64,000 nt of DNA, taken from NCBI GenBank assembly GCA_003415625.1, contig PYIU01000003.1, positions 1,860,001-1,924,000 of the forward strand, given 5' to 3'. Origin of the DNA: Aquanectria penicillioides. Lineage: Eukaryota > Ascomycota > Sordariomycetes > Hypocreales > Nectriaceae. A program made the position numbers and the translations under genes. Positions 11,576 through 22,571 of this stretch are shown here, one piece after another (position 1 is the stretch's first letter; every line of letters starts with the position of its first letter). The notes beneath the pieces are model-generated. The model saw only the letters and a program-made list of their open reading frames with translations, was not told where the DNA came from and ran no database searches.

Positions 11576-13640
11576 TCGGCACGACAGGATCAGGCAGATG
11601 AACGAACAGAACGAAAAGGACACTGAACACCACCAACGGCCCGTCGTCAAGTGTGATGAGATGAGGGGGCGGGCTGATAACCAGGCAAGGTGACTTGACG
11701 CAAGGCAGGTAATTATTACCTGGTACTTACACCCACACACCAGGCTACAATCCGTCCATGGTCAATGGAGGGCCGTCTGTCCAGCCGTCGACCAGATTAA
11801 CACGCACATCCGCACATTCACGCACACACGCGTACGGGGAAGGGCCAGCACATTCGTCCACTCAGCCAGCGCAGCACCGCTTAGGACCAGCACCACCTGT
11901 AATCCTGCGGCCAGCTCTCTCTCCCTCTGTGTCCCCTCGTCCTATCCCTTTTCCGTTTCAGTTTTCGTTTCCTTCGTTTTCTTCCCATCCCTCTTCCTCG
12001 TCCGAGGTCACTTACACTCCTTTGCTCGAACCCCGAAAGAGTCCAATCTTGGCAAAATCAGGGCATGATTGGTTGCACTCTACGGATATCCAAAGGTCTG
12101 GTTCGTGAGAGGGGGGAAGGAGAAAAGACGGGAGTGACAAGTGACCAAGACGAGGGGCCAGGCGACTGGGATAAGACAGGATGGGCAGAGAACAGCGGGC
12201 CGGCGTCGACGGAGCCATCCACGACGCACTGGGCAGTGGGCTGTGATCGTGTCCTGAGTGAGAAGACTAACCTGAGTGGGGTGGGTTGCTGGGGGTTGCT
12301 GGCGTCTCTTACATTGCATGGACGCAGTACGCAAACGCCAAAATTGCTTGGAGGCTCCATGTAATTGCTATTTTACCGAGAGCACGGGTTGGTCGAATCG
12401 TCCCCAGGCTCCTCACATCCACGGACCACATGGCGGGTTGGAAGCCTGTCTCGCTTGCATGCCATCTACATAACATTCGGCTCATGGTTCCTAAGAGGAG
12501 TGGTGGAGGTAGGGAAATCCAACTACTATAGTAGAAAAAGAAAGGCCCAGAACTGCCCTGTCCATCAATGCAATGTACGTAGGTATGGGTGTCGGTGAGC
12601 AAAGACCTCCCACCTGAGGCGATGGAGCAAGGCTGGGCCGGCAGACCCATCAACAAAAGCCAGCAAAGCGCAGATCAGCACAGATCAGATCAGAACAACC
12701 GTCCATTCATGGCGTGACGAGCCACGACAAGACCCATACCTTCGACGAGAAATCAGCACGCCACCATCATCCATTCATTGGCGAGTACCAGGGTCCATGG
12801 GGCCCGCTTGGGGCTGGATCGAGCCGGGAAGAGAGTACCTATGTATGTGCTTGTCTTGAAATCTGGGAACAAGAGGCTTATTCCCAACGCAGTTCGAACT
12901 AATAGATCCGGGTTGCGTGCTGTTGCTCCATTCCGTCCTGGTGTAAACAACGTGATGCGCAACTCTTGCGATCTATGGCAAATGGAAGGGCGAATGCAAT
13001 TACCGCGGCCTGGTAGTTTCCGAAAAGGGGGAGAGAAATTAGGACCTATCCGAGGATGGCGAGCATAACATAGGTCTAGACTAACGCTCATGCCAATCGC
13101 TAGTCGAACTTGCATGGCCTATGATCAAAGATAAACTAGATGCTCAAGGTAATTAACCAATATATGCTTCACCGATGTGCTTATTGTCCTGAGGCTCCGC
13201 GTTTTCGCATCTCCTCACAGTCCTAAGTCTAACAGGTCAAATTAGATGACTTTTCCCAAAGAGAACAGGAACGTCGGTGTGGCTTGGGGGTCCCTAGCTA
13301 AGGAAAGTCACCTGTATGCCTTGATATTTCTCTTAAACTTTTTCTTTCTCATTCTACGTGGCATTAGGGTGATGAAAAAGCTCAACCAGCAAGGGCCACA
13401 TTCAACGCCACAAATAGCAAGGACTGGGACTTGAAATGCAACGCTGGTCCTGTGTCTCATTTACGATCCTTGCCTACACATCAAACAAACTGAAGTTTGA
13501 AAATGAAAGAGAAATATGTACTACAAAAAAAAATTTATAGAAAAAGAAAAAAAAAAAGGAAAGTGTCGTGTTTTTCCATCTCTCAGAGAAGGATTGGCGC
13601 AATTCCTTTGATCACAATCGTGCACTTATTTTCGCTGACT

Positions 13641-13663
13641 GCCTACCTGGCTAGGTAGGTAGT
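13641..13663. repeat. Palindromic (TACC/GGTA) array
   Basis: GCCTACC followed by TAGGTAGGTAG forms an inverted repeat about 290 bp upstream of the Med2-like start. Confidence 0.65.
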
Positions 13664-13952
13664 CAATAGGCTAACAAATGCGTTGCGAAAGACACTGGGA
13701 GGCTGGTCTCATCGCGCCTTCACGTGACTCGCCTTAGTCAGTTGCTGTTGAAGTGTGGTCAAAGCTTCTGGCGCCTATCCTTCACCCTTGCGCTTCCCGA
13801 CGTCGCTCCACGAACGTCAAGACTCCAACCGACACCAACGCACCTCAATCCCGAAGTCACGCCCCCCAAAATCCCCATTGCATGTGGCTTTTTCATCTTT
13901 AAGTATCTGACGTCAACATTTTTCTGCGAAACTTGCCACGAAATTTCTATCA

Positions 13953-15228
13953 ATGGCGGCGCAAACGCCCAAGACCCTCTGGACGTCCTTCAGCTCATGG
14001 TCAACGATGTGGTGAGAGCAACTGGCCGAATATATGAATCGTTCGCCCTAGAATCATTTCCTAACCAAATATGTAACAGCTTGTCCAAACTGGCAAGGCG
14101 CTTCGCGCTTCTCGAAAGGACGGGCAGGGAAATATAGCCCAAGCGCACGGCTCCCTCCAGTCTAAGCTGCCAGACACCATCCGCACATTTCATTCTGCAT
14201 TAGATGACCTTGAAAATGAGATTGTATGTGATCCTGATAGTTTTGAGACTACTCGGCTAACCTCCCCTCAGATCAGAGCCAAATCAGTGCTGCTTCGCGA
14301 CCTAACGCAGCTGCAAGAGCAGAAACAGCTAAAGGAACAGCAGCAGTTACAACAGAAACAAGAAGAGCACCAGCAGCAGCAGGCGAAACTAGAGCAACCT
14401 CCACCACAACCGCAGCCTATTGAAGCGCAATCCAAAGAGCCCATGGTTATTGACCTAGACTCTTCTCCGCCCCCCAACGATCAGCCCATGGTGGAAACAA
14501 AGGTAACCAAACCGGTTGCCCCGTTTCCGGATATGGGGATGGGATTTCCCGATATGGGCGAGAACGATGTGATGATGAAGGATGAAATACCTCCCTCCAT
14601 TCCTCAGATCACGGGTTCTGAGTCGACATTGAAATTTAAATCAGAGCCTCGTGCCTCTCCTGCCCCAATGGCGCCAATGCCCGACATGGATGATAAGCCA
14701 ATAGATATCAACCTAGACATGGCCAGTGGCGACTTGTCCAACCAGGAACTCAATTTTACCGATATGGAATTTAGCCTAGCTCCAACAACCACAGACAGCC
14801 AAAACCCGCCGACTTCTCAAGAGCCATCCTTCGATCTGGCAACATTTGCACCGCCTGAAGGAGGTGATGACCTCCTCGGGCTCGAAAACCTTCTTCCTTC
14901 CAATCCTACTGAGCAGCCCCTTGTCGTTCCCATGACTCAAGCGCCGGCTCTAGAAAACCCGATTAAAGCCGAAAACTTGGAGGCCATTAATAACACAGGT
15001 GGAATCCCTGAAGACCCTGCAACTCAGGAGAACACAGAGCTCAATCATGAAAATTTTGGCGACACGACATTTGATGACCTGTTGATGGACACAGGAAATG
15101 ATTTTGGTGGGGGTGGTGAAGACACATTCGACGATCTGATTGCTGACCGTGATGAACCGTTTGATTTGATGGAGCATGGCGATTTCGATGCCTCCTACTT
15201 TGGCATTGACAGTACTGACGACGCATAA
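13953..15228 (+). CDS. Acidic, Gln-rich nuclear co-activator, possibly Mediator tail subunit Med2
   Basis: Three exons fit: 13953-14011, 14080-14223, 14272-15228 (introns of 68 and 48 nt). The first 90 residues are helical and end in QSKLPDTIRTFHSALDDLENEI-IRAKSVLLRDL. They are followed by a Gln-rich coiled coil, then a long acidic tail rich in D/E, P, F and M with repeats such as TFDDLL and TFDDLI, which look like activation-domain peptides. A short helical N-terminus with an acidic tail resembles fungal Med2/Med29; this assignment is from memory and tentative. The ATG at 13953 runs into a stop after 20 codons. One missing C in the CCC at 13968-13970 would join MAAQTP to QDPLDVLQLMVNDV. Total exon length is 1160, one short of 387 codons, which supports a single missing base. 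Confidence 0.55.
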
Positions 15229-16432
15229 ACAAGACCAAGCCGGTCGCAAAATACTATTTTTCTCAATATCTCGGCATGCACCACGCTTCGATACAATTCA
15301 GTTGCATCAACACACATACGGGTAGGTACACACATAAAATGCCGTCGGCACCTAGTGCCTTCGTTCGCCTCGCAATCACTCTGTCTATATCTAGTTGGAG
15401 TAATAACAGTGCTAGCAGGCAGAGAACAGATGAAGTTATTGCTCGACTTCCACCTACGATATCTCCTGGCTTTTCAGGCTTAAGAGCTACAGTTCTGTCA
15501 TGAGCCCTGCCCCCTTACTCCACCAAAATGAGAGTGGTACTAGTGGGCGGCCATCTTCATGACATTTCGGATGTGATAGCGACACAGAGATCACAATATC
15601 AATTTGCCAAAAAAAAAACAGAAACAGCCGTTTATCCAAGGTCTATTGTACATAGAAATTCCCCATTTAAATGAGCTTGTATGAATTTCAACAGTAGCTA
15701 TTGACCCATTGCGCCAGACATAACACCTTCATCTCAAGTATTCTCCTGAAACGCCAATCAATACTCTGTAGATGAAGACAAAAGCACAGCCATGCTCTTG
15801 GCCAGTTTGTGCCAAGCCTAGGCTTGTTGCACCACGTATGGGGAAGGAGCAGTGACATACTAGCCCCTCTTCTTGATGCAAGTTCTTGTCCGGATGAATT
15901 AGATGTGTCTACACGACACTACCTTATGCATGGCTTCCCGCATAGATCTACTCTCACTCAATCCTGTTATTTCATGGACTTCACTATGTCAACAACTCTG
16001 TAACTAGGATGGTTACTCATAGGAATGATTCCCTGAAACCAGATGAGACCCAGTATGTCAACGGAACAGGGAGATAGTTGTCATCATATGTCAGGCTAAA
16101 ATATACCCACGTGGTGGTCGGAGACTCTGAGGTTTAAATACATTGGATATCATCTTATACAAATGAACCATTTCGGGGAAAAATGGCATGGCATGAACTC
16201 CCAAGCACAACTCCATTAGCCATTGAAATACCCAGCTGTATGACTGCTGAGGGCGATCGTCATGAAGAAATGCAATTTGGTACAAAGGAGATAAGGAAAC
16301 CGTTGATCGTCGTAAGTCGTAACAGTGCTGGTAGTGCAGCACAGAGAAGGTTGGTTCACGCGTTGAACCCCTCAAAAAAAAAATTCCTCCCTCCTTCTCT
16401 TCCTCTCCCAGGCAAACACACCTGCGAACGGC
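15229..16432. other. Intergenic: convergent 3' ends
   Basis: It lies between the stops of the Med2-like gene (+) and the PH gene (-). AT-rich DNA, no supported gene. Confidence 0.55.
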
Positions 16433-17652
16433 TTATTCCTCGGTCATGCCGAAAGAGGCAACCCGAGCTTCGAGCTCGCGACGCTTGGCAAACAAACTCT
16501 TGAAGGCGCCGAGGCATTGAACCAAGGCTTCTTCATCGTGAGCACAGAACCGATACGTCTTCTCCTCGGTAATGACCTGGAGGCAGTGGTTCTTGCTCTT
16601 ACCGATTGGGTCTATGTCAACCACATTGACGACAGAGGATATCGGAGAATCCACTGGGCCTTGTATTCGGATTCGTCTTTATAAAGAATCAGGTTACGAG
16701 GGCGGAGAACGGCCCACCTGTTCTTCCACTGACGGACACCTCGCCGAGTGCGAAAAAACCATAGCCAGCCCTGCCAATAACGCGGTCTGGGTCTTGCTCA
16801 AGATTAGATACGCTGGTTTGGCTAGCAGATCGGAACCCAATTCCTGAAATGGCGCAGGTTTCCCTGGATGGGGTTTTGCACAGCGAGGCTTTCAATGGAA
16901 GGATCATGCGTACGCATGGCCTCGTTATCGGAAAGTCGGAGTGTGAGCCAAGTTCTGCGCCTGAGAGACCTGAAGATTCAAGAATAGATGATCGTCGTCG
17001 CCCACCAGGAGCAAACTTCGGGAGTGTTGTTGTGAGAGGTTCAGGGAGCTGGATAGAAAACGCTCATGGTCGCCCAGGCTAGTCGGTTTGGCTCCGACGG
17101 AAGGCCGCGAAGCTCTGGGGCTAGCCAAGAGCATTTCGTCCTCTTCCTCTTCGATGCGCGCATCTTTTCGAATGAGCTGGACCCATTCCTGTGCATCCTT
17201 GGCGCTGGATGCTTCAAATGGTAGTTTCGTGAGGAGAGAAAGAGACCGAAGACATTCTGGCGCTTGTGCTTGGGATCTTTTAGGTCGGTGACGGCGGTCA
17301 GGTCGGAGAGATAGATTTGGTGTCGTAGACGGTCTTCTTTTTCGGTCTTGTACATGGAGAGGTGTTGGGACGCAAAACGAGGTAGACAGACTTCCATTTT
17401 CTGCGGTGATACTGGTCAGGTCTGGACGGATGAGGGAAGTAGGGAAAGAGCAACTGACCTTTGTTCTTCTGGGTGCGTTTCTGCACGTAACCGCTCTTGA
17501 GAACACGATCAAACTCAAAGCATCCGTCATTATTCACGGGAGAGAAGACGTCAAGGTTGGAATTGCTGCGGTGGCGGCTCTGGGCATCGAGGGGAGGATT
17601 GGTTAGGAGTGACGAGGCGGGGAGCGGCTCGTTCAACGAGTATTTCGGCCAT
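16433..17652 (-). CDS. Tandem PH-domain protein (Opy1/TAPP-like), many apparent frameshifts
   Basis: Two pleckstrin-homology domains can be read. PH1 runs from VLKSGYVQKRTQK through SVYLVLRPNT to DAQEWVQLIRKDA. PH2 runs from GWLWFFRTRR and VRQWKNRWAVLRP to EALVQCLGAFKSLF, each ending in the helix expected for the fold. The linker is Ser-rich. PH domains bind phosphoinositides, so a membrane-signalling adaptor is inferred. One intron, 17401-17458. The protein is spread over all three frames. I count nine single-base defects near 17643 (extra), 17400 (missing at the splice junction), 17361, 17212, 17044, 16932 (missing), 16810-16850 (extra), 16776 and 16644 (missing). As read the CDS is 1162 nt; correcting these gives 1167, 389 codons. 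Between indels the residues look well conserved with no missense decay, favouring sequence error or very recent loss. Confidence 0.75.
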
Positions 17653-19174
17653 GCTTAGTCGAGGCAATGAGAATGATGCAAACTGAGATGTAGCAGATCG
17701 CGGTCGCGACGACACCGCTGACATGGGCGAGACGAGTCGAAATTGGAATGAGGTTGACAGCAGCCGTGGCAAGGGCGGTGATTGAGGTTGCAGACGGTGG
17801 GATGAGTTGGGGCAGAGATGCGGGAGACGTGGGATAAAGTGGGAGTATATGCGACGACAAGAAAGCTTGGCCCTCCAGAAGATGGGGCTATGGGCAGGGA
17901 TGGTGTGCCGTAACAGAGCGGAGGATTCAGGTACCGGGGGAGGAGACGTGCGGTGCGAGAATGGATGAGGAAGATTTCGGATCGGAGGAGCAGCCCGGGC
18001 AAGGTGTGGATCGGGCAGTGTCTGAGCGGCGGATGCCAGTTAATATGCGCTTTTGTGGATATATGTACAGTAGTAATAAGTAGGTTGGCGAATGGCGAGG
18101 TCCTGCAGTGTGATCCAGGGGTCGAGAAGCCGACGAGTGTTTGTGTGTGGTGGTGACGATGACGCACGGCGGTGATGGTGGTGTTGTTGTTGTTTATTAG
18201 GTCGGACGAGCCGGAGAATAGGAAAAGACACTGAGTCGCAGGGCTGTACGTGAAGTTGGGTGGAAGGTAGAATTAATAAAAACAAAAAGAAATGAAGGAT
18301 ATGAGTAACAGAACGAGGTGTGTGTGTTGTGAACAAAACGAAAATGGAACAAAGGCTGGATGAGAAGAGACGGGTTTGTTGATCGGCGGCAAGTGGAAGG
18401 TGCAGGTGGGCGTGAATGGTCTTCGCAAGGATAGCATGGAAATTGGGGCGTAGACAAGCTAAGGAAAAGCCAAGTCACAGATCTGCAAGAAACCAAGCAT
18501 TGGATACATGCAGGGTACCCAACTACATTTAGTCGGTACCTGGCGGGCCGGCCAAGCTAATACCAGGAATTCCTGTTCAAGGGCCACACCACTAGTACCG
18601 GCTTAGTACAGGCCACCCACCCTCGGGGTTCCCAGACATTGCCGCTCCGAGTTTCTACCTGTGCTGCCCCCGTTTCAGATTCAAGGCGTTCGCAACGAAT
18701 AGGATGGGAGAAAAATGAGCAAAATCGAATCGTGTTCGACAGGAACAAACCTATTGCCGGCGCCATGAACAAAAAGGAAAGAAAGAAAGAAAAAGAAACA
18801 ACGTCGATTATGCAAACCACGACCCAGCGAGGCCAAATGAACTCAGCTACCCAAGGTACCGTCTACCTACCACCCAGAAAGCACCTGCCTAAGGTCCCAG
18901 TATGAGGAGCGACTAGGGAAAAAAAAAGTTGTTGAAGCCGCCTTGGTCATGGGATGCACTACATACCAGTGCCGACAGCACTCTGGGTGATCTTACAGGG
19001 CATACATGGCTTTCGCTGAACAAAGGTTGAAAAAGAAGAAAGAGAAATTATAAAATACAATAGAAAAGAATGAGAAAATAGCCTAAGGGCGAAGAGAAAA
19101 GAAACACGAATGGACCACCTGGACGAGAAGGTAACAAGCTCAATGCAGTCGCGTATTCGTTACCTTTTTCGTGG

Positions 19175-19193
19175 GTTACCTAGGTAGGTACCA
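19175..19193. repeat. Palindromic (TACC/GGTA) array
   Basis: GGTTACCTAGGTAGGTACC, containing TACCTAGGTA, a perfect 10-bp palindrome. Confidence 0.7.
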
Positions 19194-19350
19194 GTACTTA
19201 TTGGACAGTTGCTTTCCGAGGGGGTGGGTTGGAAACTTGGAATTGGCATTGTGATGTGTATTTCCAGCACCATTACATCAGGTGGCGCAATTCCAGGCGC
19301 TCTCGGTCTCCCCTCCCCGCCGCCTGCCGTCCGTCATCCCAAGGTTGTCA

Positions 19351-19375
19351 ACCTAGGTACCTACCTACCTCACCT
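19351..19375. repeat. Palindromic (TACC/GGTA) array
   Basis: ACCTAGGT followed by ACCTACCTACCT. Same family as the other arrays in the window. Confidence 0.7.
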
Positions 19376-20278
19376 GGGCTGCGTGTGAGTTGAAAGGCTG
19401 ACTGGCTGACTGAGCCACGCTGAATGGACCTCTCTGTTTTCGTCTCAGCCTGTTCCCGCTCACTGGCCATGGTCGCCCACACAACCAGGAATAGCAATAT
19501 GTCGTTGTCCTGTATTGCAAAGCAGATGGCATGGTGGGTACGGAGTACCGTCCGTACCGATGCATGATGCGGGACCCAGACCAAGCCACATGCAGAAGTC
19601 GCAGAACACCCCCTCAACTTCGCGCCCCCCGCCCCCCCCCCCCCCATCCTCCCACGCTTCCCATTTTGACTCCAGTCCCTCGCTCGCATTCGCTCCCAAA
19701 AACCGAAGGTTCCAGTGCAAAGTTTCCACACTCAGGCCTGGGTGAGGTCTAGGTTCCAGGTTACAGTGCAGTCGCGGTCACTGGCCGACCTGCCTGTCTG
19801 CCTAGGCCCGGAGGCCCTGTCCACTCAGTTTGCTTCACTCGGTTAGCATTGTGAGACCACACCCCCAGCGGCTAATGGCCCATTTTCTGGTCGCTCGTTC
19901 CGACCAATTCATTTGGCTTCGCTCTGGGCGCATCAACTGGATGGCGGTTTGTTCACTGGATCCTATTCTTGGAATATCCAACTGTCTTTTCTTTCTCACC
20001 TTTCGATTGCTTCTGTGTGTCTCGGGCCTCGGCTGCTCCATCAAAGATCCGGCGTGCATCGGGCTCTGACTATCCTACCACCACCCAGCCAGTCCAAAAA
20101 GCGGCAGCCCGACAGGCATTTGCCCTTGCTGAGCATTGACAACGCCAACCTGTATCAATGAAGTGCAATGAACTCTGGTACATACATACATAGTATATCT
20201 TGTATTAAACTGAACTTTAATAGGCCATGCTAGAGTTCTTCATCTTCGCTATCCTCTTTTCTACAACCTGTCTTGGGA

Positions 20279-20312
20279 GTCATCTTGAGTGTCATCTTGA
20301 GTGTCATCTTGA
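20279..20312. repeat. 12-bp tandem repeat, nearly three copies
   Basis: The unit GTCATCTTGAGT is repeated head to tail, the last copy incomplete, about 380 bp upstream of the APH-like gene. Confidence 0.8.
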
Positions 20313-20692
20313 TGGCGCGTAATTCGTTATTAACCAAGAATGGGTAGGCATTGAGTCATCGGCCAGGCCTCTTCGGAGTAAAGGGCCCCGCCTTCGCCAT
20401 GATTGGATAGCAAGTTTGGATCTGTGTTGAACCTCAGCTCACAACTCCGTGAAATGGCAGGACAATGGTTTGTCAATGTTGAAAAGAGACAAGTCAAAAA
20501 AATTTCAATATATAAATAATCATTATAACATGCATCCATCTAGTGGCAATAGGACATTGAGATATCGGCCCCCTTTCAAACTAGCTGCCAGAGGGAGATC
20601 ATCATTGTGAAACAACATTCCCCTCCCCACCATCCCACCAAGAAGAAGCGGTGTTCTCGGTGCAACATATCCACAGGCTTTTAGCTACAACC

Positions 20693-21953
20693 ATGGCAAG
20701 CATCCAAGAAGAAATCCAGGCCAAAGTAAAACGGGTTCTCCAGGGCACCACCTTCGCCCCAAAGTCCTGAGACAACTCAGCGGTGGCACAGCGAACTTCA
20801 TCTACCACCTAGTTCTCGAGAAGCCATTGCCTGAACATCCCAACGGCATCGTTGTGAAGCAGGGAGAAGACTATGTCGCAACCAACCCAGCTTTAAGCTT
20901 GCCACTTCTCGATGCGTAAGATGAATACAGTTAAGGATGACTCTTACTTGCTTATATCGAGCTAACACTTTTTACCCTAGGACGTTGAGCAGAAGGGTCT
21001 TGTCCATCTGACAGCCCTGCCTCCCGCTTCCACGCAGTCTTTTTCCATTGCCACTCCTGCCGTTTACTTCTTCAACCAGGAGACGAAAACTCAGGTTCAA
21101 GAGTACCTCCCTGATGCGGTCAGCCTCAAACACTACGCTCTTGATCGCTATGCCGCCCCGACGCCGAGGACTCTCAAGCACAGTGTCATCAACTAGGTCG
21201 GGGAATCGGGACCTGGCTACGCACCTTCCATGAATGGAATGAGAGACCTGAGCAGGCCTCTCTCCGGGAAGATTTTGCTGGGAACAGGGAGATGCAAACC
21301 CTCAAGAAAATGATCAATTATCAAGGACTTGTAGGGATGGCTGATGTGCATCCCACCATCCTTGGTGACGTAAAATCCGAGTTGCAGGATATTAGTGATA
21401 TGGCTATCGCCGAACTAGAGGATGATTCAGCTCTGCACGTCATTCACGGCGACTTCTGACAGGGAAGTAAGTGTAAAAATGGCATTTGCCACGCCTATCC
21501 CAGGCGTCTACTCCAAATACCAAAGGCACTGCTGACGGATGAGCGAACAGCATTTTGCTGCCTAACAAGCCGATAAAGGGAGGGGTGCAGACCCCCGTAA
21601 GGGTGATTGACTGGGAGATGGGACAGCTGGCAGTGCGGCCCCTTGATCTGGGCCAGGTAATCGCCGAGCTCTGGCAATTAAAGTTGTACAAGGATATCGA
21701 CGCTGGGGAGTGGCTGATCGAGGCCTTTGCTGAGGGTTACGGCTCCATCAGCCCCGGCGATGCCTTCCGCGCCATTATCCACGTCGCAGTGCACTTGATT
21801 TGCTTTGGGTCTCGTACTCCTGGTTGGGGTACTCCCGAACAGAACGTGCAGCTTGTCAAGACCGGCAAGGAGGTTCTCCTCAGGGGTTGGGCTCAGGATC
21901 GGGAGTGGTTCAAGGGACATGTGCTCGAGTCTCTTTTCAAAAACTTCGACTGA
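20693..21953 (+). CDS. APH/choline-kinase-fold small-molecule phosphotransferase
   Basis: The family phosphorylates small substrates such as methylthioribose, choline or aminoglycosides; the substrate here is unknown. Exons 20693-20915, 20981-21466, 21551-21953 (introns of 65 and 84 nt). Visible motifs are VVKQGEDYV near residue 50 (ATP lysine strand), VIHGDFW-TGN (Brenner loop HxDxxxxN) and RVIDWEM (metal-binding DxE type), then an all-helical C-lobe. Four bases appear lost: in the C run 20757-20760, the T run 20892-20894, at C 21181 and at G 21458. The last turns TGG into TGA inside the catalytic loop. As read the exons total 1112 nt; adding four gives 1116, 372 codons. The active-site residues are otherwise intact, so this is probably a functional gene in a poorly resolved sequence. 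Confidence 0.75.
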
Positions 21954-22571
21954 TCTATACTTCCCCGCCACACGTGCATTCGCTGCTACGGTTCAAATAG
22001 GCTCTCTATAGGGTAGTTGGTATTACTTTTAATAGATGCTAACTATAGGCAAAGCGGCAACTTGACATAGCTGAAGGCGGCGACGCAAACAGTCCCCGCC
22101 AACGTAATAAACCAGGTAGTTTGTACCCAAAAAAATAACAGCCACCATGAGATGATTTTGCAAAATACCAGGGTTGCCGGGCTTTCTTCGTCCTCTGTTC
22201 AGGTCTGGTCTATTGCGATCAACTTTCTATCGGTTGCCGCAGACGCGTGTGGTGGACCGCCCAAACTCGTGGTGGTTCCTTTGGGCTACCTCGTTGGGGT
22301 GGCGAAATTTTCATACCAAGACAACCTCGCACCTTCACATCACCACACCTGCCTAAGTCACATCCACCAGGAACTTCCTAGCGCGCATACGAGCTTCAAT
22401 AGAAGACACACAACCCCCAACATACCCTCTATGCCTCCGACTTGTTGCTGACGCCCCCGCCATTATCTTCGTATCTTCACCCGCAACGCCCGCTTGACCC
22501 CTCCATCCCCTACCCTAGACTTTCAGTAACGCGTCTTTGGGCTCCTGCTCACCCCTCACCCCTCGCCGCTG
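21954..22571. other. Intergenic, tandem genes
   Basis: This 618-bp gap holds the 3' UTR of the APH-like gene and the promoter of ncs2, both on the + strand. The last 200 bp are C-rich. No further feature seen. Confidence 0.55.

Larger units (their letters stand above)
10812..13952. other. 3.1 kb divergent intergenic region (pub1 / Med2-like)
   Basis: This should hold both promoters. It contains polypyrimidine stretches, a seven-copy AAGGY pentamer at 11541-11575 and a TACC/GGTA palindrome at 13641-13663. Open frames of up to about 130 residues here are compositionally biased and match nothing I recognise. Confidence 0.5.
17653..20692. other. 3 kb divergent intergenic region (PH gene / APH kinase)
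   Basis: It contains both promoters. I see TACC/GGTA arrays at 19175-19193 and 19351-19375, a 14-C run at 19632-19645 and a 12-bp tandem repeat at 20279-20312. No open frame carries a recognisable domain. Confidence 0.5.

Noticed and set aside
14012..14079. Segment read as coding in the Med2-like gene (RATGRIYESFALESFPN)
   Set aside because: It has GTGAGA and AACAG ends with a CTAAC branch site, and removing it joins the frames correctly, so it is an intron.
13724..14137. 138-codon frame as the real first exon of the Med2-like gene
   Set aside because: Its first 75 residues are basic and unlike the family; the ATG at 13953 with one missing base explains the conserved part and the total length.
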